Assembly (NCBI GenBank): GCA_040387835.1
Contig: JAZKCZ010000002.1
Coordinates: 855,286 to 919,285, forward strand
Direction: 5' to 3'
Source: Myxococcota bacterium
GTDB taxonomy: Bacteria; Myxococcota; UBA727; JABDBI01
DNA: 64,000 bases
The notes beneath the pieces were generated by a model. That model made no database searches. It saw only the letters and a program-made list of their open reading frames with translations, and had not been told where the DNA came from. The position numbers were made by a program, and so were the translations under genes. Of the stretch, positions 9,115-17,164 are shown piece after piece; within the stretch, counting starts at the first letter, position 1; every line of letters begins with the position of its first letter.

Positions 9115-10741
9115 GGCAGTTTCGCTATTTAGCTTTTTGGCTTTGTTTGGGATGACGTCTGTAGCGTTTGGGCAACCCGAGGTTAAACCGGGCGTTGTGT
9201 TGCTTAAATGCAAAGAGTTTTACGAGCCCTGCGACCTTAGTGATTTAAATAAAACGGCAGGTATTTCTCGGATAAAACGTTTAGCCAAAACCTCACGTTT
9301 GCTGGCCGGCATATTAAGCGAAGGTGTTACCACTGATCAGGCAATTTCGACTTATGCTAAGGATCCACGCATTGATTATGTCGAGCCGAATTATTTGGTA
9401 CGGGCTTTCGATCTCCCCAACGATCCATTCTTTAAATACCAATGGGGCCTGCACAACACCGGTCAAACCGGTGGTACGATTGATTCGGATATCAATGCAC
9501 CGCTGGCTTGGGATTTAAGACCTAATGGACCAAATGTTGTCATTGGCGTCATTGATACAGGAGTGGATTATACACATCTCGATCTGGCCAACAATATGTG
9601 GACCAACTCTTTGGAGATTCCGGGGAATGGGATGGACGATGACGATAACGGTTATATCGATGATATTCACGGCATCAACGCCGCCACTGGCAAGGGCGAT
9701 CCGATGGATGACAATCAGCATGGCACCCACGTAGCCGGCATTATTGCAGCAGAGGGAAATAACGGCCTGGGCGTATCCGGCGTTTTACAAAAGGCGAAAA
9801 TTATTACTTGTAAGTGTTTGGATGAAAACGGCGTGGGCGACACAGCGAGCGCGATTGTATGCATGGACTATTTCGCGGCGCTGGCAGCACGTTCTAGAAA
9901 CCCCGTTAAGATGGTGGCGACCAATAATTCCTGGGGGGGCGGTGGCATGTCTCGTGCTTTCACCGATGCCGTGCGTGACCATCAAAAACTTGGCATTTTG
10001 TTTGTTGCAGCCGCAGGTAATATTGGAGACAACAATGACGCAGTCGGGTCATTCCCCGCCAACATCGAGCTGAGTAACGTGATATCGGTTGCAGCTTCCG
10101 ATGCGCAAGATCGCCTTGCGTCATTCTCTAACTATGGTCCCCATTCCGTACATGTGGCCGCTCCGGGCACAGACATATTAAGCACTATCCCCGGTCAAGT
10201 GTATGATTACCTAAGCGGTACTTCGATGGCGGCCCCGTTCGTCACGGGCGTCATTGGTAGCATTTTGGCAACGAATACAGACATGGACTGGGTCTCGATC
10301 AAAAACCTTATAATTGCCGGCGGCACACTCACCGAGGCTGCCACAGATGGGTTGATATCCGGTCGCCGCCTAAGGATGATAGACCAAGATGGCCGCGGCA
10401 GTTTGTCTTGTAATAATCAGGTGTTACGCCGCCGGATCCAGCCAAAATCCAGCACGTTAATTATGCGCGTTCGCCAAAAACTGCCACTGGCGATGCTGAA
10501 GATTAACTGCGCGAAAAGCTCTCAACCTGCGCTGAGTTTAATCAACACGCCCATTCAAGTGACTCATCTGGGCTTAAAAAAAGATGTCGGCGTGGACAAC
10601 CTGCTTAACGATTTGGGCCAAAACGGCGACGAAGTAGCTTACGATGGCATCTTCTCGGGCGAATTTATCCCGGCCTTAGCCGGAACTTACCGTCTACTAT
10701 TTCCGGGCGCGGACTCTGTTACTGTAACTGTATTGGAATAG
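9113..10741 (+). CDS. Secreted S8 subtilisin-like serine protease (copy 1)
   Basis: A 542-residue protease with a signal peptide (cleavage likely near VAFGQ), an I9-like propeptide ending in DYVEPNYL, and a subtilase domain. The catalytic triad is visible: Asp148 in VIDTGVD, His203 in HGTHVAG and Ser371 in GTSMAAP. The C-terminal ~150 residues form an extra domain ending YRLLFPGADSVTVTV. A close paralog lies at 39719-41353 with the same architecture. Both follow a tRNA gene on the same strand. It is probably an extracellular or surface protease; substrates are unknown. Confidence 0.94.
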   Translation: MAVSLFSFLALFGMTSVAFGQPEVKPGVVLLKCKEFYEPCDLSDLNKTAGISRIKRLAKTSRLLAGILSEGVTTDQAISTYAKDPRIDYVEPNYLVRAFDLPNDPFFKYQWGLHNTGQTGGTIDSDINAPLAWDLRPNGPNVVIGVIDTGVDYTHLDLANNMWTNSLEIPGNGMDDDDNGYIDDIHGINAATGKGDPMDDNQHGTHVAGIIAAEGNNGLGVSGVLQKAKIITCKCLDENGVGDTASAIVCMDYFAALAARSRNPVKMVATNNSWGGGGMSRAFTDAVRDHQKLGILFVAAAGNIGDNNDAVGSFPANIELSNVISVAASDAQDRLASFSNYGPHSVHVAAPGTDILSTIPGQVYDYLSGTSMAAPFVTGVIGSILATNTDMDWVSIKNLIIAGGTLTEAATDGLISGRRLRMIDQDGRGSLSCNNQVLRRRIQPKSSTLIMRVRQKLPLAMLKINCAKSSQPALSLINTPIQVTHLGLKKDVGVDNLLNDLGQNGDEVAYDGIFSGEFIPALAGTYRLLFPGADSVTVTVLE

Positions 10742-10753
10742 GTAAGGCGCAAG

Positions 10754-10782
10754 TTGTCTTTTCGATGCATAAGTGATACACT
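10754..10782 (+). promoter_or_regulatory. Promoter/operator of RelBE-like module
   Basis: TTGTCT (10754-10759), a 17-nt spacer and TACACT (10777-10782) precede the antitoxin ATG by 6 nt, so the mRNA is probably leaderless. A palindrome AAGTGATACACTT (10771-10783) covers the -10 box and is a plausible site for autorepression by the antitoxin. Confidence 0.6.
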
Positions 10783-10788
10783 TTAAGA

Positions 10789-11010
10789 ATGGCCACTAGA
10801 TACCCTAGGATTAATGCGACCTTTAAGCCAGAAACCGCTATTTTGTTGAGTGAATTGGCGGTTAAAGAAAACAAATCCGTTTCAAGCATTGTGCAAGAGC
10901 TAACTTTGGAGGCCTTGGAAAGGCGCGAAGATTTCCTCCTTTCTGCATTGGCTGACAAACTGGATTCCGCCGGGTCTAAAACCTATTCGCATGATGAAGC
11001 TTGGAAATGA
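10789..11010 (+). CDS. Putative antitoxin of a RelBE/ParDE-type pair
   Basis: A 73-residue protein with a short N-terminal beta segment (RINATFKPE) followed by helices (TAILLSELAVKENKSVSSIV), the layout of ribbon-helix-helix DNA-binding antitoxins. The C-terminal tail is charged and would bind the toxin. Its stop overlaps the toxin start by 4 bp. The palindrome over its promoter fits autoregulation. Confidence 0.75.
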   Translation: MATRYPRINATFKPETAILLSELAVKENKSVSSIVQELTLEALERREDFLLSALADKLDSAGSKTYSHDEAWK

Positions 11011-11270
11011 GTTACCAGATTAGGTATCTCGGCGATGTTGTCAGTGAGCATATCCCTGCTTTGCCTGTCAATATTAAGGCATCTATTAAACGTGCGATTG
11101 AAGAACGTTTAACGATTGACCCGGTGGGGTTTGGGAAGCCTCTTCGTTATAGTTTGAAGGGCCACCGACGCTTGCGAGTCGGGGACTATCGGATTGTCTA
11201 TCGGATCGAGCCTCGAAATCAGATGGTGATTATTGTGGCGATTAAGCATCGAAAAGATATTTATGAATGA
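11007..11270 (+). CDS. RelE/ParE-family toxin
   Basis: An 87-residue toxin starting at the ATG at 11007, which overlaps the antitoxin stop (ATGA). It has the RelE/ParE core: an N-terminal helix pair, then GFGKPLRYSLKGHRRLRVGDYRIVYRI and a C-terminal IVAIKHRKDIYE strand/helix. The R-x-G-DYRIVY and KHRKDIY motifs are typical of RelE-like mRNA interferases. Which subfamily target applies (ribosome or gyrase) cannot be decided by eye. Confidence 0.88.
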   Translation: MSYQIRYLGDVVSEHIPALPVNIKASIKRAIEERLTIDPVGFGKPLRYSLKGHRRLRVGDYRIVYRIEPRNQMVIIVAIKHRKDIYE

Positions 11271-11310
11271 TCTGGAGATGTGAAAGCGCCCTCAAGGGTA
11301 TTGTATTGGA

Positions 11311-12462
11311 ATGCGCATATTTATTTTTTGTTTAATCTCTTCTTGTGTTTGGGGACAGCATTTACGGGTGGGGGTTGTTGGGCATGCGCCCTATGTCTTG
11401 CATGCGGAAAACGCCTTCGAAGGCGTTAGTTTAGATGTCTGGAAGATGATTGCTCGCAATCTTGGGCTTCAATATGACGCGAGGTATATTGCTCGGTTTG
11501 AGGATGCCGCCAGGCTTTTGCGAGAAGAAAGGCTCGATGTGTTGGTGGGGCCGATTGCGATCACTTCTTCTTTGGCGAAGAACGCACTTCTCACGCAACC
11601 TTATTATCGGGCTACTTTCGGCATGGCGGTGCCAGAGAATGATGTCACGCTTTTGGGACGGATTCGCCAAAAGCTTGGGCCGATCGCGGGATCTATTGCC
11701 TTGACGATGCTTTTGGTGCTGTTGGTGGCCTTTTTCGTCTGGCGTGCGGAGCGTCGGGTAAATGCCGAGCAGTTTTCTAAGGACCACGGCAAAGGGCTTG
11801 GGGATTCTATTTGGTTTACCGTGGTGACCATGATGGGGGTCGGTTATGGCGACAAGGTTCCCATTACGCGGGCAGGGCGCATACTATCCATGGGTTGGAT
11901 GCTGGTAGGCATAGTTATGGCGTCTTCACTAACCGCGGGGATCACGACCTTCTTTACCGTGGCGAGCTTGCCGCATTTAAGTGCGGTGAGTCCTGCATCA
12001 CTAAAAAATGCCCCGATTGCTGTAGCGAACAAAATTGGCGCCAAGTTGGTGGAAGAGCGTTTTGAGGCCGAACCTCTGATGGCGCCAGATTATGAACAAG
12101 CGTTTTCAAAGTTGGCCGACGGTTCGGTCAAGGCTGTGGTCGGAGACCGGGTGGAGCTGCTTTATTACTTGCGGCTCCACCCCAAGTCCAAAATCATTGT
12201 GACTGAGACCAACTACGAAGTGATGCACTATGGGTTTGCCTTTTCAAAAGCTGTGCGGTCTGAGTTTTCTCGGGTTAATGTTGAACTGTTAAAGTTGATC
12301 GAAGACGGCTCCATTCGCGAGATTTTTCTCGACTGGCGACGCGGAGCTGAGCAGGTTCCTATTTCTGTTCTTGTGCCGGCGACTGGCTCCAGTGATCACG
12401 TTCAAATAGAGCGCCTGAGTCGCAAGCAGCATTCATCACCGGGCGTGAGTAGCGGTTTTTGA
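11311..12462 (+). CDS. Prokaryotic glutamate-receptor-like potassium channel (GluR0-type)
   Basis: A 383-residue membrane protein with the split architecture of bacterial ionotropic glutamate receptors. After a signal peptide (residues 1-15) comes the first lobe of a periplasmic ligand-binding domain (LRVGVVGHAPYV...). Next are TM1 (about 125-147), a pore loop with the K+ selectivity filter GVGYGD, and TM2. The second ligand lobe ends near REIFLDW. Ligand binding outside would gate K+ flow, as in Synechocystis GluR0. The filter predicts K+ selectivity; the ligand is not predictable. The last ~30 residues overlap the convergent PAN gene. A -10-like TATTGT lies 6 nt before the ATG. Confidence 0.88.
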   Translation: MRIFIFCLISSCVWGQHLRVGVVGHAPYVLHAENAFEGVSLDVWKMIARNLGLQYDARYIARFEDAARLLREERLDVLVGPIAITSSLAKNALLTQPYYRATFGMAVPENDVTLLGRIRQKLGPIAGSIALTMLLVLLVAFFVWRAERRVNAEQFSKDHGKGLGDSIWFTVVTMMGVGYGDKVPITRAGRILSMGWMLVGIVMASSLTAGITTFFTVASLPHLSAVSPASLKNAPIAVANKIGAKLVEERFEAEPLMAPDYEQAFSKLADGSVKAVVGDRVELLYYLRLHPKSKIIVTETNYEVMHYGFAFSKAVRSEFSRVNVELLKLIEDGSIREIFLDWRRGAEQVPISVLVPATGSSDHVQIERLSRKQHSSPGVSSGF

Positions 12463-12922
12463 GGTAGCAACGAGCGGTTGGTCCCTCATAATGCGGGTGC
12501 ATGTAGGTATAGGTCATGCATCGGATATCGGCTTTGCAATAGTCACGACAATCATCGAGCGTTGAGTTCCATTTCATGTCGAATTTATAATAGCTATTGC
12601 CGGCTCTGTTCCAGCCAAGTTCTCTGGTGGATTCTTTCACGCCAGAAATGCAGCCTTCGGAGCTGAGTCTGTTAGGACCTGCCGATTTAAGCCAGCATTT
12701 GGCGTTGGTGCCTTGAAAGCCTGGTTTAACATAGGTGTACGCTTGGCAACGATCATCTTGCTCGCAGGCAGCTTGGCAAAAAACATAGTCGGGAGGGACG
12801 TCGAAGTTCGCGTAATCTGCGCCGGGTCTGTCCACATTTGCCTCTGCGCTGGTGCCTGAGGCGCTTAAAAGCGATGGGCAAAGAGTGATAAATAGTAGAA
12901 GATAGTTGAGTTTTTTCCGCAT
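12359..12922 (-). CDS. Exported protein with two PAN/Apple-like domains
   Basis: A 187-residue protein with an N-terminal signal peptide (to about SLLSASG) and two tandem cysteine-rich modules. Each has the pattern C-x3-C-x4-RC-x-AYTY/MTYTY followed by an ARC(Y)/AKC(W)LK strand, typical of PAN_4 domains that bind carbohydrate or protein. It is probably periplasmic or extracellular. Its 3' end overlaps the channel gene tail-to-tail by 104 bp; both reading frames contain recognisable domain sequence close to the overlap, so both genes look real. Confidence 0.82.
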   Translation of the reverse strand: MRKKLNYLLLFITLCPSLLSASGTSAEANVDRPGADYANFDVPPDYVFCQAACEQDDRCQAYTYVKPGFQGTNAKCWLKSAGPNRLSSEGCISGVKESTRELGWNRAGNSYYKFDMKWNSTLDDCRDYCKADIRCMTYTYMHPHYEGPTARCYLKNRYSRPVMNAACDSGALFERDHWSQSPAQEQK

Positions 12923-12964
12923 ATTATTTATTACTCTGCGCTCTAAACATTTGGCCTCAGTCGA

Positions 12965-13861
12965 ATGACGGATCTATTCATGTATCCAAATTATCGTTTT
13001 GCCTTGAAACTCAAGCGGCCTTTGAACTTAAAGCGTCGCCTCTTACATTCGAGTGATCCGTATCTATATAAAGGCGAGCTGGTGCAGGGGCGTTTTGGAT
13101 TCGGAGAGGTGATTGATTCGCGAAAGTTGGCACAGGAGATTGCTGATTTTGATCCCAGTGGGTTTAATGTTCGGCACGATAAGATTCCAATCGCTGGGAT
13201 GATTGATTTCACAGGGCAAAAAGCTGTTGCCGAGGCTCTGAATTTGACAGAGCAGGGATTTCAAACGCTGAAACTTAAAGTGGGCCGCTCGCCAGAGTTA
13301 GAGCTGGAAACGCTGCGTGAGATCAGTCAGCAAATAGACTCGAAGATTGCAATTCGCTTAGATGCCAATCGCCAATTTTCTTTGAGCGAAGCCATCGATT
13401 TTGCTAAACAGCTTGGGTTTTTAAACATCGATTACTTTGAAGAGCCATGCCAAAATCCCAAGGATATTCCGGCTTTTTATGCAGCTACCAGTATGCCTGT
13501 GGCGCTGGACGAATCGCTGGTAGAGTGGGCAGGTGGTGTGCCTGAATTGGCCGGCGTTAAAACTTACGCTCTAAAGCCGTTTTTAATGCCAGATTTGGCA
13601 TCTGTTTTCGAATGCATCGATACAGCGCAGAGAAGGGGTATAGAAGTCGCAATCTGCTCCGCCTTCGAAAGCGGCTATTCCCTAAGCTGGCTCGCCTTGC
13701 TGGCTAGCAGCTGTAATCAAAACCCGGTGGCCGCCGGCCTTTCAACCTATCGTTGGTTTGAAGAAGATTTAATCGACCCGCCTTTTAAAGCCGAAGACGG
13801 GTGGGTTAATTTACTGCTGCATCAAAAATGCTTCGATAAACGGTTGGATTTCTCCGTCTAA
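12965..13861 (+). CDS. menC: o-Succinylbenzoate synthase-like enolase-superfamily enzyme
   Basis: A 298-residue enolase-superfamily protein. The acid/base lysine motif KLKVG, metal ligands in RLDANR, FEEP and LDES, and a second lysine in ALKP are all present. A serine-containing SAFESGYSLSWLALLA segment favours MenC (menaquinone step SHCHC to OSB) over dipeptide epimerases. The capping domain is short. No other men gene is nearby, so the pathway assignment rests on family resemblance. It converges with prfB, overlapping by 51 bp. Confidence 0.75.
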   Translation: MTDLFMYPNYRFALKLKRPLNLKRRLLHSSDPYLYKGELVQGRFGFGEVIDSRKLAQEIADFDPSGFNVRHDKIPIAGMIDFTGQKAVAEALNLTEQGFQTLKLKVGRSPELELETLREISQQIDSKIAIRLDANRQFSLSEAIDFAKQLGFLNIDYFEEPCQNPKDIPAFYAATSMPVALDESLVEWAGGVPELAGVKTYALKPFLMPDLASVFECIDTAQRRGIEVAICSAFESGYSLSWLALLASSCNQNPVAAGLSTYRWFEEDLIDPPFKAEDGWVNLLLHQKCFDKRLDFSV

Positions 13862-14899
13862 AACGGCGTCCACATTGCCGGCTTCGTGTGCGGTTCTTAA
13901 ATCTTTGGCGATGCGGTATGGTGCTAGCACGTAGTTTCTGATCTGTGATCCGAAGGAAGCTTCGCGTTTTTCGGCTTCGGCTTTGTCTTTTTCGACAAGC
14001 CGTTTTTTCATTTCTAAATCATACAAGCGAGATCTCAAAAGCTTCATCGCAGTCGATTTGTTTTTCTGTTGGCTTCTCTCCGCTTGACAGGCCACCGCCA
14101 AACCAGTTGGAATATGAGTTAACCTGACCGCGCTGTCGGTTTTGTTGACGTGCTGGCCACCCGCGCCGCCGGCTCGGTAGGTGTCTACTCGGAGGTCTTC
14201 GGGTTTGATGTCCACTTCGAAGGAGTCGTCGATTTCGGGAATCGCCCAGACGGCAGCGAAAGACGTGTGTCTGCGGGCGTTGGAATCGAAGGGAGATATA
14301 CGGACTAGGCGGTGAACGCCGATTTCGGCTTTTAAATAGCCATAGGCGTGCTCGCCGCTGACCAAGATGGTGGCGCTTTTGATGCCAGCTTCTTCGCCGG
14401 GGGCTAGGTCCATCAGCTCGACTTGATAGCCTCGGCGTTCGGCGTAGCGGGTGTACATGCGTAGCAGCATTTCGGCGAAGTCTTGTGAATCGACACCGCC
14501 TTGGCCGGCGTTGACGCTTAAGATAGCATTGTTGGTGTCGTTCGGACCGGACAGCATGCGCTGGATTTCTAGGTTGTGAACAGTCGCTTCTAGGCTTTGG
14601 TATTCGGGCTCAAGTTGTTTGAGCTCTTCATCGTTGCCGCCTGCGAGTTCGATGAACTCAGCGCAGTCTAAGATAGCTTGTTTGGTTGCTTGAAAGCGTG
14701 AGACTTCTCTTTCTAATTGAGATTTTTCTTTTTGCGTCAGGCCAGATTTTTTTTGATCAGACCAAAAGTCGGGAGCCTCGGCAAGTTTGTCGAGCTCGGC
14801 GATTCGTGCCTGTTTTTTGGTCATGTCGAACGCTTTTTCTAAGGCTTCGATGCGTTCTTGGAGCCGGTGGATATCCATAAGGGAATGCGAGTCTATCAT
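13811..14899 (-). CDS. prfB: Peptide chain release factor 2
   Basis: RF2, which releases peptides at UAA and UGA. The anticodon-mimic SPF is in VRISPFDSN, and the catalytic GGQ is in GGAGGQHVNKTDSAVR. The protein is continuous from the start: the region matching the E. coli frameshift site (after LRGYL) reads LEKAFDMTK in a single frame, so the usual autoregulatory +1 frameshift is absent. Starts at 14897-14899 or 14876-14878 are possible, and neither has a clear ribosome binding site. Confidence 0.97.
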   Translation of the reverse strand: MIDSHSLMDIHRLQERIEALEKAFDMTKKQARIAELDKLAEAPDFWSDQKKSGLTQKEKSQLEREVSRFQATKQAILDCAEFIELAGGNDEELKQLEPEYQSLEATVHNLEIQRMLSGPNDTNNAILSVNAGQGGVDSQDFAEMLLRMYTRYAERRGYQVELMDLAPGEEAGIKSATILVSGEHAYGYLKAEIGVHRLVRISPFDSNARRHTSFAAVWAIPEIDDSFEVDIKPEDLRVDTYRAGGAGGQHVNKTDSAVRLTHIPTGLAVACQAERSQQKNKSTAMKLLRSRLYDLEMKKRLVEKDKAEAEKREASFGSQIRNYVLAPYRIAKDLRTAHEAGNVDAVLDGEIQPFIEAFLMQQ

Positions 14900-14929
14900 T
14901 AAAACGTTCGGAGAAAAAGCACTCTCCTT

Positions 14930-17164
14930 ATGCCCGTTTTTCCTGTTCGACTAAATCCCCTCCTAGCGCATGCTCAGCCCGCTGAAAGGCCGGTGCCCGT
15001 TGTTCATGGCAATGTTTTTGAGGAAGAGCCTAGAAATCGGTTAGAGCTACCGAAAACGCCTCGCCGGCTCGATCATGTCAGCGCTTTGGAAGAGAAATTT
15101 TTTAAAACAGGGGTTCGTTTTTTACAGGACCGGCAATACGCGCAGGCTGTTTTGGAGTTTATCAAACTGGCTGAACGCTCATTGGCGCTAAAGCAGCTGC
15201 ATAAAGCGCAACGCGTGGAAGACCCAAGAGTGGACACCATGATTTCTCTTGGCATTGATTATGCTCAATCGGTGTATCGATTTGCCTCCTATGAACTTTC
15301 ACCAGGTAGTTTTGATGCGGATAAATCGCTGATCGCTCGACTCAATGCAGCGCTCGCTTGGCCAGAGACCACGCCGCCCAATGAAAAGTTGCCTCAGGTA
15401 AGCAAGCTTTTAAATTCTTATCCTGCTTTTTCGGAGATGGGCGATACGTGGAGACTGAATGAATACACCGAGCTGGTGATGAAACATCTGGGCATTTCTT
15501 ATCAAGAAGCAACGGCGCTGGTGATTGAGAGAGAATTGCAGATCGTATGGATGGGAGAAGCGATTAGAAGAGATTCCGTGCAGATTTTGAGGGATTTGGT
15601 AGCACGGGGTTTTGACGTCAATCGTCCGAGTTCAGCGGTTGTGACGCCACTTGTCGCCGCGGCCAAACTTGGCTCGCTTGAGGTTATCGGGGAATTGTTG
15701 AGAATGGGCGCCAAGATGGGCACGGCGTTGTTTGAGGCCATCAAGGCTGGGCATCACGAGGTGGCGGCTGAGCTCGCACGCCAGGGCGCCTGTATTTTTA
15801 TTAATGTGCCCAAAAACACACCAGACAGCGTTGTCGCAAGCGTCCATCGAGGTTTTACAGACCGGCTGCACTTACATCCGGAAGAGGCAGCGTTGTTTTT
15901 TGCAAAGGTTGACCACACTCAGATCAAGGCATCTTCACCGCTGGATGGCCTGCCGGTCAGCATCCCCAAAGTTAAAAAGACGTTTTTCGAGCGGCTTCGT
16001 TCTAAGCCAGAGCTGTCCCTACGTAAATCGGTGTTGGCCTGTTTTCGGGAAGTTTTCAAAATGGACGAGACTTTCCTTATTTCTGAAGAGCGCGCCGTGC
16101 CTTTTACGGCTGCACAAATCGAATCACACCTGGATGGTTTACTCGAAAATGTTGAGACCGAACGAGAGAAAATGGCAGGCGTTCCCAAGTGTAAAGAGGA
16201 GCGAACGCAATTTTACGCCACCTTGCGCGCCATGTTGACCCATATTCATGCCAAACTGAAAGATAAAAATGTCTCGCTTGCCGATAAACGAACCGTGCTG
16301 GTTACACTAGCTCAAGGGGGCATGCACTGCGGCACACGACAATTTTACGAAACCAAAACAGCCCTAGGTATTCTGTTTCCATCGAGAGAAAATACCACCG
16401 AGGCGCAAGGCAAAATACTAAAAGAATTGGAGAGTTTGCGGCACGCCATTTTGATCGAAATATCCTCGCAGTTTAGAAGTATCAACGCACATTCATTTGG
16501 CCATTTGGTTCATACCATCGGCAAAGAAGTTGGCGTGTCCAACATGGAGTTCACCTATACCGATCCGTTGGTTGGCAATGCCACGACCAAAGAGGAACTG
16601 TTGAAACAATTCTATGATCAGTACACACCCAGTCGAATTTGGCAGCATTTAAGCAAAATGCCCGCAGCCGACTTGGCGAGTTTATTGGCCGAAGCAAGAC
16701 CTCCAGGGTGCAATGAAAACGAGTTCTACGATTTAACGCTGCAGGAAGACGGAACTTTGCAGCCAGCTGCCGTCATAGTGCTGATGTTTTGCTTAGGCAT
16801 TATTGTGCCATGCTCCACTCGTGTCGACCGCGGAGATTTCAGCATGTTGGGGCTTCATGCTGAGCACCCTCCAGAGCTTATGTTTAGCCTTGGTAAATTG
16901 CTTAAAGACAAGCCTGCATTCGCTCCCTATGAACGCCATTGGCAACCTGAGACTTCGAGTTATCCGGGCGCTTTTAACGATTATGAAGTTCAGCGCGCGA
17001 CAGAAGTTTTGGCTGAGCTTAAGCTGCTTAACGAGCAAAAATTAGATTTGGCAGCCAAAGCGCTTAAACAGAGTCAAACTTTCTATCGTGATACCAAACG
17101 TGCTTTGAGCGATGAGCAGGCTAAATCCCTCGCCCGGCATGTTATTTTTTTCGACGATCTGTAA
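14930..17164 (+). CDS. Large cytoplasmic protein with ankyrin-like repeats, function unknown
   Basis: A 744-residue protein without a signal peptide. Residues ~60-130 are helical, with a TPR-like look (FLQDRQYAQAVLEFIKLAERSL). Residues ~210-290 contain two or three ankyrin-type repeats (DLVARGFDVN, TPLVAAAKLGSLEVIGELLRMGA, ALFEAIKAGHHEVAAELARQGA). The long C-terminal part has conserved-looking segments such as LVTLAQGGMHCGTRQFYETK but matches no family I can name. Ankyrin proteins of this size are often secreted effectors in host-associated bacteria; nothing here proves secretion. It overlaps lnt convergently by 23 bp. Confidence 0.7.
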   Translation: MPVFPVRLNPLLAHAQPAERPVPVVHGNVFEEEPRNRLELPKTPRRLDHVSALEEKFFKTGVRFLQDRQYAQAVLEFIKLAERSLALKQLHKAQRVEDPRVDTMISLGIDYAQSVYRFASYELSPGSFDADKSLIARLNAALAWPETTPPNEKLPQVSKLLNSYPAFSEMGDTWRLNEYTELVMKHLGISYQEATALVIERELQIVWMGEAIRRDSVQILRDLVARGFDVNRPSSAVVTPLVAAAKLGSLEVIGELLRMGAKMGTALFEAIKAGHHEVAAELARQGACIFINVPKNTPDSVVASVHRGFTDRLHLHPEEAALFFAKVDHTQIKASSPLDGLPVSIPKVKKTFFERLRSKPELSLRKSVLACFREVFKMDETFLISEERAVPFTAAQIESHLDGLLENVETEREKMAGVPKCKEERTQFYATLRAMLTHIHAKLKDKNVSLADKRTVLVTLAQGGMHCGTRQFYETKTALGILFPSRENTTEAQGKILKELESLRHAILIEISSQFRSINAHSFGHLVHTIGKEVGVSNMEFTYTDPLVGNATTKEELLKQFYDQYTPSRIWQHLSKMPAADLASLLAEARPPGCNENEFYDLTLQEDGTLQPAAVIVLMFCLGIIVPCSTRVDRGDFSMLGLHAEHPPELMFSLGKLLKDKPAFAPYERHWQPETSSYPGAFNDYEVQRATEVLAELKLLNEQKLDLAAKALKQSQTFYRDTKRALSDEQAKSLARHVIFFDDL

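Noticed and set aside
15732-16238. 168-codon plus-strand frame inside the ankyrin gene
   Set aside because: It lies within the 744-residue gene in another frame and shows Arg/Trp/Cys-rich shadow composition.
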